Origin: Ectocarpus siliculosus
Lineage: Eukaryota > Sar > Phaeophyceae > Ectocarpales > Ectocarpaceae
NCBI GenBank assembly: GCA_000310025.1
Contig: FN649729.1
Span: 2,317,640 to 2,381,639 of the forward strand
DNA: 64,000 nucleotides
Direction of reading: 5' to 3'
Positions within the stretch are counted from its first letter, which is position 1, and each line of letters opens with the position of its first letter. Positions 46,605 through 58,900 of this stretch are shown in pieces. Made by a program: the position numbers and the translations under genes. The notes under the pieces were generated by a model. That model was given only the letters and a program-made list of their open reading frames with translations, did not search any database and was not told the origin of the DNA.

Positions 46605-46852
46605 TGTCTGTCGGCCGTACTCCGCGTACTTATCGGGTATTGTTTGTGTAGTGTATTAACTTCAGACGGTGAGGCAACGCCCGTACCCAGGGCGCTGTCG
46701 TGCTCAGAGAGGAGGAGTGGCAGCAGGGCTGCTGCACACAACAAAAGGGGGCCCCGGTGCATCATCACCGTACCCCTACCTAAAAGGTTCTACACCATCT
46801 GCGTCACACTTGTACGTAACATATCCAAACCATGTCCGTAGACCCACGAACA
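46605..46852 (-). repeat. 5' LTR of the copia element (intact, 248 bp)
   Basis: An uninterrupted LTR, TGTCTGTCGG to ACGAACA on the plus strand, followed by the CTACC duplication at 46853-46857. It ends 22 bp before the ATG of the hAT-like gene. Confidence 0.95.
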
Positions 46853-46873
46853 CTACCAACCCGGTCACATCAG

Positions 46874-49800
46874 ATGAGTGCAACCGAACCAAAACCAGGT
46901 GCAGAATCGCCAGGCAGTGGTGCTCCAGAAGACTTGCTTCCTGCTGGGGGGACAGAGGTGCCACCCCTCCGACAAACAGCCACGACGAACCCAGAGGCTG
47001 CCTCCCTCAGTTTTCCCGAACATGTCACAGAGGCAGTCAAAACGGCGATCATCGGATTCAAACCCCCTGCGGAACGTGCCATCGCCACACTCGAGGGTGG
47101 GAACAAGGCAAATAGGTCCATCATCAACTTCTATGGGGTGAGGCTTGAACTGCTGCCCCTGCAGGAAGGACGGCGGAAGCAAGAATGGGCTTGCCTTGCC
47201 TCCCAGGCGTGCCGAGCGAGTGGCAAGAGACTGAAGATTTTCTCGTACCAAACGTCGGGAGCGACGACGCACCTGAAAGACACGCATGGGATCGGGGGTG
47301 CGACATCAGCCGAGAGCACGAAGAGGTACATACAATAGTCCCAGGCCGATGTATGTGCAGGTTGTGTTGTAGCATATATCAGAGCGGGCGTGCGCGAGAG
47401 CATGCATGCGTGTGTTGCTGTTGACGATGTGATCGTGCTTTTTGGTCGCACCAAACGCACACACACGCCCGCTGTTGTACACACAACCTTTAACTTGATG
47501 CGCACAGGCAGTGCCTTGGTTCGACAAGATAGCCCCCTTTCCGTGTGTGCGGTTGCTGTTCCAAATACAGGAAACACGATGAGTTGACGGCGAAAGGAGA
47601 CGGCGCCGAATGTCCCCGCTTTCTACCAAGACGACCCGTCACGGTAGTACACACTCGCGTTCATCAAGAGCTTCATCATCGGTGCGGGAATCCGTATCAG
47701 CGTAGTGGAGAACGACTACTTCCGGGCATGTCTGTCGGCTTTTTGCGTGGACACCTTTGAGGTCGATCGTCTCACTACTTCAGAGGCGAGTAGTTGCCAT
47801 AAGTTTTGCTTTTTATGAGCTCAGCGCCAACCAGTTCAGTGTGGAGAGCGCGGTTTCGTGCATGTCAGCCGTCCACGTGTTCTTCCTCATATGTTTTTAG
47901 AATACTTTTGTTGTGATGGCTTGAAAGTGAATCCGCCAACACCTGTTGAGCTACCAACACCAATACCTATCGGGAGCACCAATACCTATTGGAGCATCCA
48001 ATATATCCACCGTACTTATTGGACAACAATAATACTTGTAGACATATTGGAACATTGGTATATCTCGAATGGGTAGTCTTTCTGTGTGTGTTTTTATTAT
48101 TCCTTAATTGGAACCAATTGATATATTGCCGATTTTGTGGTTCGGCGGTGTATCCAGTGTCGGTTGCTCACGGGACTGCCAATACACCGACCTCCCCAGC
48201 ACCAGCACATCAGCACGCCAGCACCCAGCACCCAGCACCCAGCACCCAGTGCTCAGTACACGCCAGTACGCCAGTACGCCAGTACCTCACTGCCCAGCGC
48301 TCAGCGCCTTTAGCAGGGCCCGGAGTACCGAAAGTAGCAGCTTTCAAAGCCCGCATCCCGCATCACATTTCATTTGCCCACGAGGCAAGAGCACGCGGTT
48401 TAGATACTGATGGGTTCGCGGTTCGCGGTGTAACCAAGTACGAGCACTGGTCGAATGCCCCCTCCCAACATTTTTTCGGGCTCTACTGCTGTATACTACA
48501 GCATTACTTCTGCTATCCAGTTTGGTCAAGGCCTTTATATATTGTATAGGAATTTGTTTAGGTTACAGCATTCACTTATGTCTATCTATTCCATAGTACA
48601 GCAGTATTTTGTGTACATACAGTACAGTCTGTACAATAAAAACTGTGTGTGTTATTATTATTCCTTAACCCTTATGTGACTACAGGCCGATTCAGCTCCG
48701 TTCTCAGCTCCGATCACTTTGCGTGCCGAAAGATCGCCGTTGTGCCTCGGCTAAGAGCAAAAAACATACATAGAGACCAGCAGGGAGACACAGGCAGCCC
48801 ACCCCAAAAGCACGCTTATCAGCAATGCGCACAGGACTCACATAGTACAATACTATTCACCCGTGCCTAATCTCTCTGACGTGGGGCAGATATCCTTTCC
48901 AGATCCAATCTACTGCCTACCGGCTGTCCAAGATTCAAACGCAAAATACCACCACTGGAGGGTACATACAGCACCCTGAACATGTGATCAACCCGGTGCC
49001 GCATCCGCGTGGGAGAGCACAGAAAGCGCACACCGGAGCCGATGCTAACGTACTGCCTCGGTGCTTGATGTTGTTGTGATTGCGGTGCGTGTGGTTCCCA
49101 ATATTGGGAGTGAAGGGTGGTTCGTCTGCTGTGTACAAAATTTCGCTCAAAGGCAAGGGGTTTCGGGACTACAGCTCCGATCACAGCTCTCTATTTGTAG
49201 TACAGAACAGTTAAATCACGATTTTAATGCATTTTGTGCGATAGTGGATGATGGTCTCGATTCTCTGATGAGCGGGCCGTTTTTTTGTCGATCTGGCGCT
49301 TCTGTGAGGCGGTTTCCCGTCAGCGTCTTCGCGTCTAGCGCCGCTAGCATTTGCGCTTGCCGTATGCTCTGTCCAAGGATGAGGTGGAGAAGATGTGCCA
49401 ACAGGTATTGCTTGCACAGGTACATCCTCTGTGCGGATGGTTGCTGTCGGAGACAGGCATGCACACCTGCTCAGAAACTACTGCTGCTGTACAGCAGTCT
49501 GTTTCTCTCCGCATAGCTGCTACTGCTGTACAGCAGTAGTACTACTGTACTCCTGTTCGTCACCCTTACATATACCGCGTCCCCATCCCTGTGAGCCCCA
49601 CACATGGACCCACTGCTGCACCATCCTTGCCGCCGTGATTTACGGGTGTACACGCATGCTTGGAAGATCTTTGACCGCAGAGAGCCAGTTGTGGGGAAAA
49701 AAACAAAAAAAATCAAATTAACCCAGTCACGTAAGGGTTAATAAAAACCACATCAACAACAGGTGGCGTATAGGATTTTAGGGACCACGTGTATGTCTGC

Positions 49801-52800
49801 ATATGTTAAATCCTTTTTTCGTGAAAATACAATACAGTATCATACATGGAGGTTTTACAATACCACACTACAGTAGACTGGTACAACCGCCTAAACCCAT
49901 AGTCTAATGTACGAGGTGTGGTACAATGTCATGTGTGTGTACCGATACCATACATCCACATGCAATAAACGATATGGTGGGTGAATGAAGCACACTAATC
50001 CTACTTGCTGTACAACACACCCCACTTTCGATTTGTTTGGTCTTAAATGCAGTTTAGGGCAGTGCTTCCAGTATTCGAATCCGCATGTCCTCCTGCACGA
50101 GGAAGACAGAGGTCCACTATTATTACATTGTTGTAGGTGCACAACGTCGGTAGCCAACTGGTTTTGCTACATTCTACCGTCAATGGGATCATGAGAATGT
50201 GCGCGGAGTAGAGAGAGATCAGAGCGATCGACACACAGCGGACAAGTTAACTGTTGGAGTCACGGGTACCCAATCGACCAGCCTGCGCGGGCAACCATTT
50301 TTTTAGAAAATATACATACAATCAAAGAAAGACTACCCAGGCAACCATCATTTTGTTGACGATGTAGACGATGTATTCGATCCATACCTTGTGGACGTAA
50401 AACTGCACTGCCTGTCTCGCGATAGCGCTTCGTCTTTGGCCTCAAGTCGTACATTGTGGAGGAGATACGACAGATGAATGATTGTTGCAGGTCAAGATAT
50501 CGTGTCTTTATGCAAGTACACACTGCTTTATGCAGAAATGATCTGGACAACGTGCGGTAATTTATCATCGTTCTGAAGGTCGCTGCTCTTCTGATTTCTC
50601 AACGGCTTCGGATAGTTGGTGGATCTTTAGCAGGTCGGGAAAAGGGATCCATGAAGGCTCGTCCAACTCTCCACGCACCCAATGCATCGGTACGTACCTC
50701 CACTGAGTTCGCTCGTTCTTGGCAATCAAGTCATATATCACCGGAAGAATAGCCAACCTCTGATGGCAGCTCATAGCGGCCACACTCAAGGTTATGCGCT
50801 CTCCCAGAGATGAGGATCCGCAGACAGTGGAGTCGACGAACACGGCGAAAAGTGCGACGAATACGTCGGATGCACTCCGCACGACAAAGAACCGTCACCA
50901 GAACACAGAACGGCCACCACAAGCGTGGACAATGCTGACACCCAACTATATCCAATCGACACGATTCGGTACGTTTGATTTACCCAGGGGTAGCACAGCA
51001 GTGTTTAGTTTCGATATTCCTCGGAGGGTGGCGTTTAGCACGAAAGGTTTGCATAACCGCGGCATATTTCGACACCGACACCTAGCACCAACTGCACTAG
51101 CGCACGTTGTCTTGGTGCTTCTTCGTATGCAACAGTAGGAGCAATGCCGACGAACATGTAACATGCGAAAATAGTGCTTTCTACGCCATCGCCTGCAACG
51201 TCGCAGGTCAAGAAGTTGATCATCGAGATGTACGCGGCCACCACACGGGCGTCCAACTCGAATATGGTCAAGGATGTCCGCCGCGCCCTCATCCCGATCT
51301 TGTACCTCGACTGCGACCGTTGGACAAGCCAAATATCCGGACACAAGTACATTGGTGAGTTAGCCATTGTTGGGAAGCACGCCTACAGAACATCAAAAAT
51401 AAGCAAAGGTACAAATGAAGCTATTAGGATGAACTTGGGATTGGGGAAGTCGACACGACACGTGCTTGTAAGGCCGGATGTGATGGCGTTGGAAATTTCC
51501 CGCGAAAATCTGTTTCGTGTGGGAGAAAAACATTTGTACCATGGTATGTATGAGGAAGAGCCAATAAATAGCGACAGCCTCGGGGGCGGTCCGACTATCA
51601 GGAAGGAGAGACTCGTGGTGTGATGGGGTGCGATCGGTCTTGTTTGATCGGTCTTGTTTTGTCTCTGCCGTGTGTATTCTCTTCCCACACGATTTCGAGT
51701 TTTTCGTGGCACACGGAACTTTTCGCGGCAGCATCCGGCCTAACTCACCAATTACATTTTGGTTTGGTGACGGCGATTGTTTTGACATTCGTGTCTAGTG
51801 GAAAGCCCACCCGAAGAACGTAGGTCAGCATGGCACACACCCTCGTTATTCTCCGAACTGTAGGCCTTGACCTACTGAGTCGAACCCTTTTCTGTCGTGA
51901 ATGATATGATAATGGGGTATTCTACCAATCAATGGGGTATTCTATCAATCAATGGCAAAAAGCTGCTTTCGTTGATTGAGGTACAATTAGGCGTTGTCGA
52001 CAAGTCGGGACGCGATGCTATACCACAAGCAGGTCCAATAACGATGGGAGAACACATCGAGCTTGGGCGCGCTCACTAACAGCCTACGTTACGATAGTCG
52101 CGCTCGCATCTCGCTCCTCTAAATTTGAAAAACTTCACGCAGGTGTACGCGTGTGCTACATGGACGAGAACATGACCATGAAGTCGTTCGCGCTGGCGAC
52201 CAAGCTTTTCCGGCCAAAGACGAACGAGAACCAAGGGGTCCTCGTCGGGGCGGTGAAGAAGTGGAACGAGCAAGTCCTGGACGAACACGGCCTGCGAGCC
52301 GAGAGCTTCAACGGCGCCGTGTCTGGCTCTGGACCCGAGGTGTCCACCGGCATTACCGGGAGGTTTCGGAGGGAGTTAAGCATCCCCCATCTGGTCAACC
52401 GGGCCGCCATCGACGGCACTGGCATGTCGAGCTCGCCCGCTTCCTCCAAGAACGCCGAGTGTCGCGCTATGCTGAAGAAGGCGGAGAAGGTTATCCAGCT
52501 CTTCAACAGGTCTACGGAAGACAAGGTGTGTGGAGACCACAACGTCCGCAATCGTGTCTGCGCCGCTGGTTCTTTTGTTTGGTCCTTCAGCCCCACAGGA
52601 ATATACCAAGCACGCCTGTTGTCCATCAACAGCGTATATATAGCTCGTTTTTTTCTTTTATGGTTTTTCGGGGGAGTTGTGCACTGCTGTGCTTGTTGGC
52701 TTATTATTCTACCTTCTTCCCTCCAAAACTTGTTTTCAAGACGATTCAACAAACCCTCTCCTCCGACAGCGATATGTTGAAGTGCCCAGGTCACACCTTG

Positions 52801-54115
52801 CACAGAGGCGCTCGTTGGTGTGTCTCTTGTCCTTCCACAAGGGCTTATCCCTCCTCTCCCACCCCTGCCGTGCTGCGCAGATCTTGTTCGGCGAGGATTG
52901 GGACGACCTGCACACCGGCAAGCTGTCGCAAGCCGTCGTCCAGCGCTGGATCAGCACCTGCAAGATGCTGCTGGCCCTTCTCGAACGATGGGAAGCCCTC
53001 CAGGAGTTCTACACGAACAAGAACGAGGAGTTCCCCCTGGCCACGCTCAGAACCGAGGTACGCTCGTGGTCTGTGATGACTTGGTTGAGTGCTTTAGGCC
53101 CGGCGAGGCCTTCTGAAAGCAGTGCCATTCAAATACCAACAGTTTCTGCCATGCTGTGCCTCTGCCTCTGTTGATTTTTGAAGTAACACTGATGTGACTC
53201 GGAACTATTTACGATTTGTACTTGATGGTGCCCGATGAATGAATGTAGCACGAAGGCCATGGATTAAAAACCGGTTGCACTCTTGTCTGCCCGTGCATGA
53301 TTCATTTTATGTGCCGAGCCCTTGCTGTCCACGATCAATACATACGTATTTATATGCACGAGAAATATTACCCACAAGAAAATTTATGGTGTGTTGTAAA
53401 TATTATTTTCTACGCTGTTTACGCTCGGGCTTGTGCGCGTTTGTTTCGTATTGCTGTCATATGTCTATGTTCCAAGGACATCTACTTTGGTGGTGGGCTC
53501 ATAGTGCTAAATGACCTCGTGGTTCTACCTCTTTCTGCCGCAGACTACACTTGAAGTCGCGAGCTTTTGCCTCGTGTGAATGATTTGATCCCGACCCCGC
53601 CTGGTACACGCCAAACCAAGTATCTCAGGCGTGCAGAACAGACTGGATGTACCACCATCAATCGGGCGACACTACAATGTATCTACTCACATTCTGTGCT
53701 TGCTGTTGAGCCTATAACGCCACGATACGTGCTGGTGTTGTTTGGCCGTGCGATTCATTGAAGATGTTGTCTTCCCCGCCTGTGTATGCTCTTGCTTCTT
53801 TGATAGTTCGAGGAGGTGCACAGTATCATGAGCGCTGCCAGCAACGTCGCCGAGTACTGCCAGGAGACGTACAAGGCAACCGCGGAAGGGGGGCTGACGA
53901 GGATCGTTGTCCTCCTCACCGACACCCTCGAGTCGAACGAGACCCTCCGCGTTCAGCACGTCCCGGCCATCGGCGCGGAGGTCACCGACGCTGCTCCGCA
54001 CACGGATCGACCTCATGACTGCCTCACTGCGATCGGCATGAAGACTCGCGTGGTCTTCGCCACCGCCGTCGCGAGACGGTTCTTGTGCCGCTACGGTTCG
54101 ACTTGCTTGACCTAG
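46874..54115 (+). CDS. hAT-family transposase-like gene with BED finger
   Basis: Exons: 46874-47325, about 47649-47761, 51207-51354, 52143-52525, 52881-53057 and 53807-54115. Exon 1 ends with a BED-type finger (W near residue 105, CLASQAC, THLKDTH). Exon 2 has FIIGAGIRISVVENDYFR. Exon 3 has DCDRWTSQISGHKYIG, the WTS motif of hAT transposases. Exon 4 has GAVSGSG and ELSIPHLVNRA. Exon 5 has QRWISTCKMLLALLERW. Exon 6 has TAIGMKTRVVFATAVARRFL-CRY then TAG. Phases from exon 3 onward agree, but the exon 1-2 junction does not. The C-terminal hATC dimerisation segment is not seen, so it is truncated or has a missed exon. The 3.4 kb second intron contains a TTAA-flanked insertion. Confidence 0.87.
48199..48290. 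repeat. CAGCACC/CCAGTACG minisatellite
   Basis: About four perfect CCCAGCA units, then degenerate CAGTACGC units, in the hAT gene intron. Short period, no coding. Confidence 0.85.
48669..49737. mobile_element. TTAA-flanked non-autonomous element, piggyBac-like
   Basis: The ends CCCTTATGTGACT and AGTCACGTAAGGG are inverted copies with one mismatch, and TTAA flanks both sides (48665-48668 and 49738-49741). TTAA targets and CCCT-type ends fit piggyBac superfamily insertions. The 1,069 bp interior has no transposase. It includes a perfect palindrome at 49520-49539. Confidence 0.85.
49742..51206. other. rest of the hAT gene intron, no gene recognised
   Basis: AT-rich sequence with short frames only. 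The motif AAAGACTACCC near 50325 also occurs near 30240, 57245 and, inverted, 48068, so it is probably repeat-derived. An exon cannot be excluded, but none was recognised. Confidence 0.45.
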
Positions 54116-55946
54116 AGGTTCGACGGACGTTGCCTGCGAGGAGATGGTGCAACTGAAATTATGGGGTCGTACGCATGCAGAACGCACCCGCAAGTGCGAA
54201 CCAATCAAGGTGCAATATTTTGCAGTGATATGGAGTTAGTGTCGATGAAATGGTTGGAGTTGGCTGTCAGCTTGTAGCTGGAAGCTGCTTGTACTGTTGA
54301 CGACGTGATACGACGGATGATTGATTTCCTGTCAAGAATTATATGTGAGCAAGAGAAGCTGAGCATACTACGCGTGGAGGAGCGGAACAAGAAAAACACC
54401 GGACAAGAAGACCAAAAGGACAGCAGAGCAGGGTGGGAAGGGAACACGGGGGGGAGGGAAGCGTCGAAAGCCGGAAGACACAACTGCAGCCGAAGAGAGG
54501 AAGACGGAGATGGCTGAACGGATAGAGAGATATGTTCCGGACTGATAATGGTGGAGGCGGCAGCAGGAGTACCAGCCGGACGGATCCCCATCCTTTTTCC
54601 GTCGTGTCGCTAACCCCCCCCCCCCCCCCGTTGCAATGGCCCCCAAATGATGTTTTTGTCCTCCTAAGTCGGTCGTCATCCGTTTGGTGTCGTCGCGTTT
54701 GTCAACAGTTGCCTATGATGGATTTCTTTGTTGCCCAGTGGACTGGAGCGTTGGGGGGACCTACCTGTCTATCTTCCTTTTTGTTTCCTTTGTCTTTGTC
54801 TCTTTCTTTTCTTTATCTCAGGGTCTTTCGTTCTTTCATCCCGTTTGACGGGGGTCGATCGTCTGTATCCCGGTTTTGTTCTCTTTCATCTGAGTAAAAC
54901 AAAAATCGCGCCTTGGAAGACTCTTCTTCTTATGGGGCTCGTTTTTGTTTTTTAGAAAGGTGTACCCCCGTTTGGGGCCAGTTGGCTTGTGACCACGCAA
55001 GGCGTCCGCGTCAGTTGTACCAGTATTATACGGACATTAGAAGGTACTGAGCGGAGACCGGAACGGTTTTTAATGTGAAGACAACAACAACCAACAATAC
55101 CACTATATATTTATTTGTCATGGAACCTTTCTTCTCCTCGTCGCGCGCTGAACAATATATAGCTGCGCCACGTCAATTACATCATGGATGTTGCGAGGCG
55201 GATCGAATGAGAGATTCGATATCATCTGTACCTACTTAGTTAAACCTCCTCGCTCTCGCTGTTACACCTCCTTCCAATCGGCGTTACATCATTCTTCTAA
55301 CACGTACGTGCGTACATTCATCGTGTGCTTTCTTTGCAGCTGATCCCCCGGTGGTGACTGTGGTAAAAATATGAAGCGGCGGAGGTAGATAACGAAGGCC
55401 ACCAAATGAATGATGCAGAGAGTTGATGGAGATGTACCACCTCACTCATCAGCATGATAATAATACTGAAGATAGATTGGCTGAGTTTTTGTATTTCTTG
55501 TACTCCTGTGTCAAAAATACGATCCCCAACTAATAACTTCCTGCTGTGTCCATCGCCCCTGCTTTTTATTTGTGCGAATCCTCTGTATGTGACATGTGGA
55601 CGAATTATCTATTTATTAGCTAGCGGTTGATGATCTCATCATGTATACAGCAGTACACGGAACTGACATGACTCTGCTGCTGTACATGTAACATATGCCG
55701 ACGAAGACCTCTCGCGAAAAATTCGAACATGCCCCCCATCCCCGGTCGAACACCACCCGTGGAGTTTTTCTAGAAAAAAAAAAAAGGTATACTACCGCTC
55801 GAACGCGGGAACCAGTACACACCAGAGTACACACGGAGACGGAGAGAAAACACACGCGCCGCCTAGCTCCTGAGCTTCCCCTACAGCAGTAGCCAGTCTA
55901 CGACAGACCTCTATCTCTATCTCTCTCTCAGTAGTGCGTGTACGCT
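54116..55946. other. intergenic, no gene recognised
   Basis: Between the hAT-like gene and the sulfotransferase. Contains a C-run at 54615-54630 and AT-rich sequence at 55020-55600. No protein domain, RNA gene or repeat pair recognised on either strand. Confidence 0.5.
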
Positions 55947-58900
55947 ATGCGGCGCGCACAGGGGAGCCAGCTGCATCTGGAGGAGGGAGGAGAAGTCGGA
56001 GGAGTAGAGTGTGCTGCTGCTGGTGACGTGAGCAGCGGCGGCGCCAGCAGCAGGAGTACGGGGGTCGCGGCAGCGTCGGCACCGCAGGCGGCGGTGGGGC
56101 AAGCGGCGGCTGACGGAGCAGCGACAACCTCGCGAAGACGACGGCGACGAGAGGCCGTGGGCATGGTGAGTGTGTGTGAGGCCTTCCTGCGCCGGAGGGC
56201 TTTTGTTAACTCTGCTCTGTGTGTGGCGGTGTGAGGGAGTACAACACAGATACCAGAGGAAAGAAAACAGAACTTTGCCTGGTATGAGGATGTTGTCATG
56301 CTTTCTCGCGGATGAACAACATGGCATCGGGAGGAAACCGAGCAGTGTAGCGTGCTGTTGCCGACGCGACGAACGGTGCTGAAACTCGCCCTAGCCGGCA
56401 ACGCACGCCGGGGACCTTAATGCCCCGCACTGGGGCGGTCAAGGTTGCTCTCTCTCGGAACATGATGCCCGCGCGCCTTTTCTTGGTCTCACGTGTCTCA
56501 TAGCTGCAAGTATAATTCCTTTCGTCCATGACGCGAGCCATGGCAGATGTGTAAGTGCGTCGACCATCGTAGTGTTCGCGGTTGGTTGTGTGTGCAGAGC
56601 GCATTTCCACCTCTGAATCGAAGCCCCGGGGTGGATTCGCTACCACGCCGCGCCTAATGGCTGGAGCGCTAAGCACCCGACGCGGCACTTGATTCGCGTT
56701 GCAGGAAGAGCCGTTACGCGCGCTGGTGCTACTCTGTCAGTACCGCACCTAATTTTTTTGTCCCCTGTGTGTGCTGCCCTGCCTTTGTGGCCAAAATAAT
56801 TCTTCGTGTCCAACCCCCTACTGCTGTACCTCTTGCTTGCAGCACACCAGTGGACAGCAACATGGTTTGTCTACGCTGTGCTTGCTCGGTGAACAGCAGT
56901 AGAGGAACACACGTTGGGCGGGCATCGTGCTGTAAAACACTACAATATCAATACGGATATACTGCTTGTAGTTTAAGTTTGTTTTGGACTCTAAATCGGT
57001 GGATAATGATTCTGAAACAAAGGGGAACAACTTGTTACATGAACTTGGACTCGTTGCGCGTGGACTCGTTGACTTGAAAAAAGGAAGAGATTTCGGGGGA
57101 CGATCTCCACCTCGTTGTTGTTGTTGTTGTTGTTGTTGTTGTCTACGCGTCAAAAGCTGTTCCGATCTCTCTACCCACACACACCTTCATCGGTCCGACT
57201 GCTGTAGTACAGCAGTATTAAGGAATAATATAAACACACACAGAAAGACTACCCATTCGAGATATACCCACAGTCGAACGGGATGTGGTGGACTCTTTTC
57301 AGTGAGTGGAGGGAAACCGGCTGGGTACTGAACATATTGTACAGTATGTACCAGTATTAATTTTTTTTTTGACGCGGTCGATTCCCGTGGTCACAGGCTG
57401 TACAACTTACCCAAGACAGCAGCAGTAGTAATAGTACAATTTGTACCGAAACCGTATCTTGTACCTTGTTGATCAGTCACAATAGGCTTACCCCAACTGT
57501 TCCGCGTTTCCATATCCATGGTGTTTTTGAGCCAAACCACAACCGACGTGTGCAATGTAGCATGTACGTACTTCCGTGTTGTTATTGTTTGCAACCCTTT
57601 CCAAAATACTCACTTATTTTAATCGCCCATAATTTTCGAATCCTACTCTGCTGGTGTGCTCATCTGTCTGTGAGCAAGTTGGTCTGGGTGTGCAAGGCGA
57701 CAAGAAGCAAATATACATAGAGTAGAACAAAATAGAACAAAATAGAACACTCCCCCGTCCTCGCACGCTCACGCCGTCGAGCATGCATCCACTGCACCAA
57801 AGATGAATACATCAAACAAACACCGCTACCTACTCTTGCGCTCTGTACCAAGTACGTTGTGTATAGGAACGAGCGAGTGCGCGGCTTTCCTTCGCATTCT
57901 TTTCCGTGTCTCTTTCAGGGAAGATTGATTCCCCGCTGACTAAAACGCTACTACCATATACTGCCGTTCAACGTGCAAGCACACGTAACGGTCCTGTCTC
58001 TCTTCTCTGCCACTGCTGTAACTGGAACAATTTCAACAAATCCACGTTCCCAAGAGCACGGCACCGAACTTTTCAGAGTGTTGCCGCAGGTTGACGGGTG
58101 TTTTTCGTTCACTCAGTCGCCGCCAGCGCTGACGTTTTTGGTATCTGCGTTGCTCCCTTACTTGATCGTGATTTGGCTTTTGCGGGAACGACTCCGTTCC
58201 CTTGGCCCAGAAGAGCCGTGGAGGAGGGGGGATTGAGCAGCGCGTTGTTTGGACACACAATTTTGCTTGGATGAAAATGCCGGCGATGGATTGACGGCAG
58301 CAAGTATCGTATGCATAGCAGGGCGGCTTTCGAGTCGGCCATCTCGTTGAATTTTATCCGAAAGTAGTTGTGCTGGAAACCTGCAGCCACAGCAACTGGG
58401 CAGAGAAAGTGCCGTTCAAGAGAGGAGGTGGCAAGTGACGTACACCAGCACAAGGTTAAGGTCAAGTTTTCCTGCACCCAGGGGCCCGTGACGGCGGTCC
58501 ACAAGCATGCCAGTGGCGCGCTCTCGGGGTTAGACGAACCAGAAGACTACTATACCTTTGGCACAAGGGTTGTTCGTTGGGCGCCGCCCGGGCAGCAACC
58601 CTCCTGCCTACGCCGTCCGTCCCCACAGCAAGGGCTCGACAGCGCATACATACCCACCCATCCTCTACTCCCCCCAGGGCACGGCGGGTCGTTACCCGTG
58701 GGGGCGGCAGAGGTTGGGTGGTTACGTGGGTACGCATTGCAATCGTATCCTTGCCGTGGGACTGGCCATGGGGCTAGGTTGCTGCCCGGGCGGTGCCTAT
58801 GGGGGCACGGAGGTTGGGTTTGCCGGTACTGCTGTATGCGCCCAATGAACAACCCATGTCATATCTGGTTTGGAACAAGAAACGCAAGGGTAAATTACTT

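Larger units (their letters stand above)
40641..46852 (-). mobile_element. Ty1/copia LTR retrotransposon, interrupted and partly deleted
   Basis: Two LTRs begin TGTYTGTCGG and end ACGAACA on the plus strand (40641-42295 with an insertion; 46605-46852). They are flanked by a CTACC duplication. Reverse transcriptase and RNase H are encoded on the minus strand, so the right LTR is the 5' LTR. A purine tract, CCAGGGAGGG (42296-42305), adjoins the 3' LTR. Gag, protease and integrase coding are not recognisable in 45105-46604, so the copy is internally deleted or decayed there. Outside the insertion the LTRs differ by little more than a 5-bp indel and a base change, which indicates a recent arrival. 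Confidence 0.95.

Noticed and set aside
56400-56750. Possible tRNA-like fold around TTGATTCGCGTTGCAGG
   Set aside because: No B-box core, no cloverleaf pairing.
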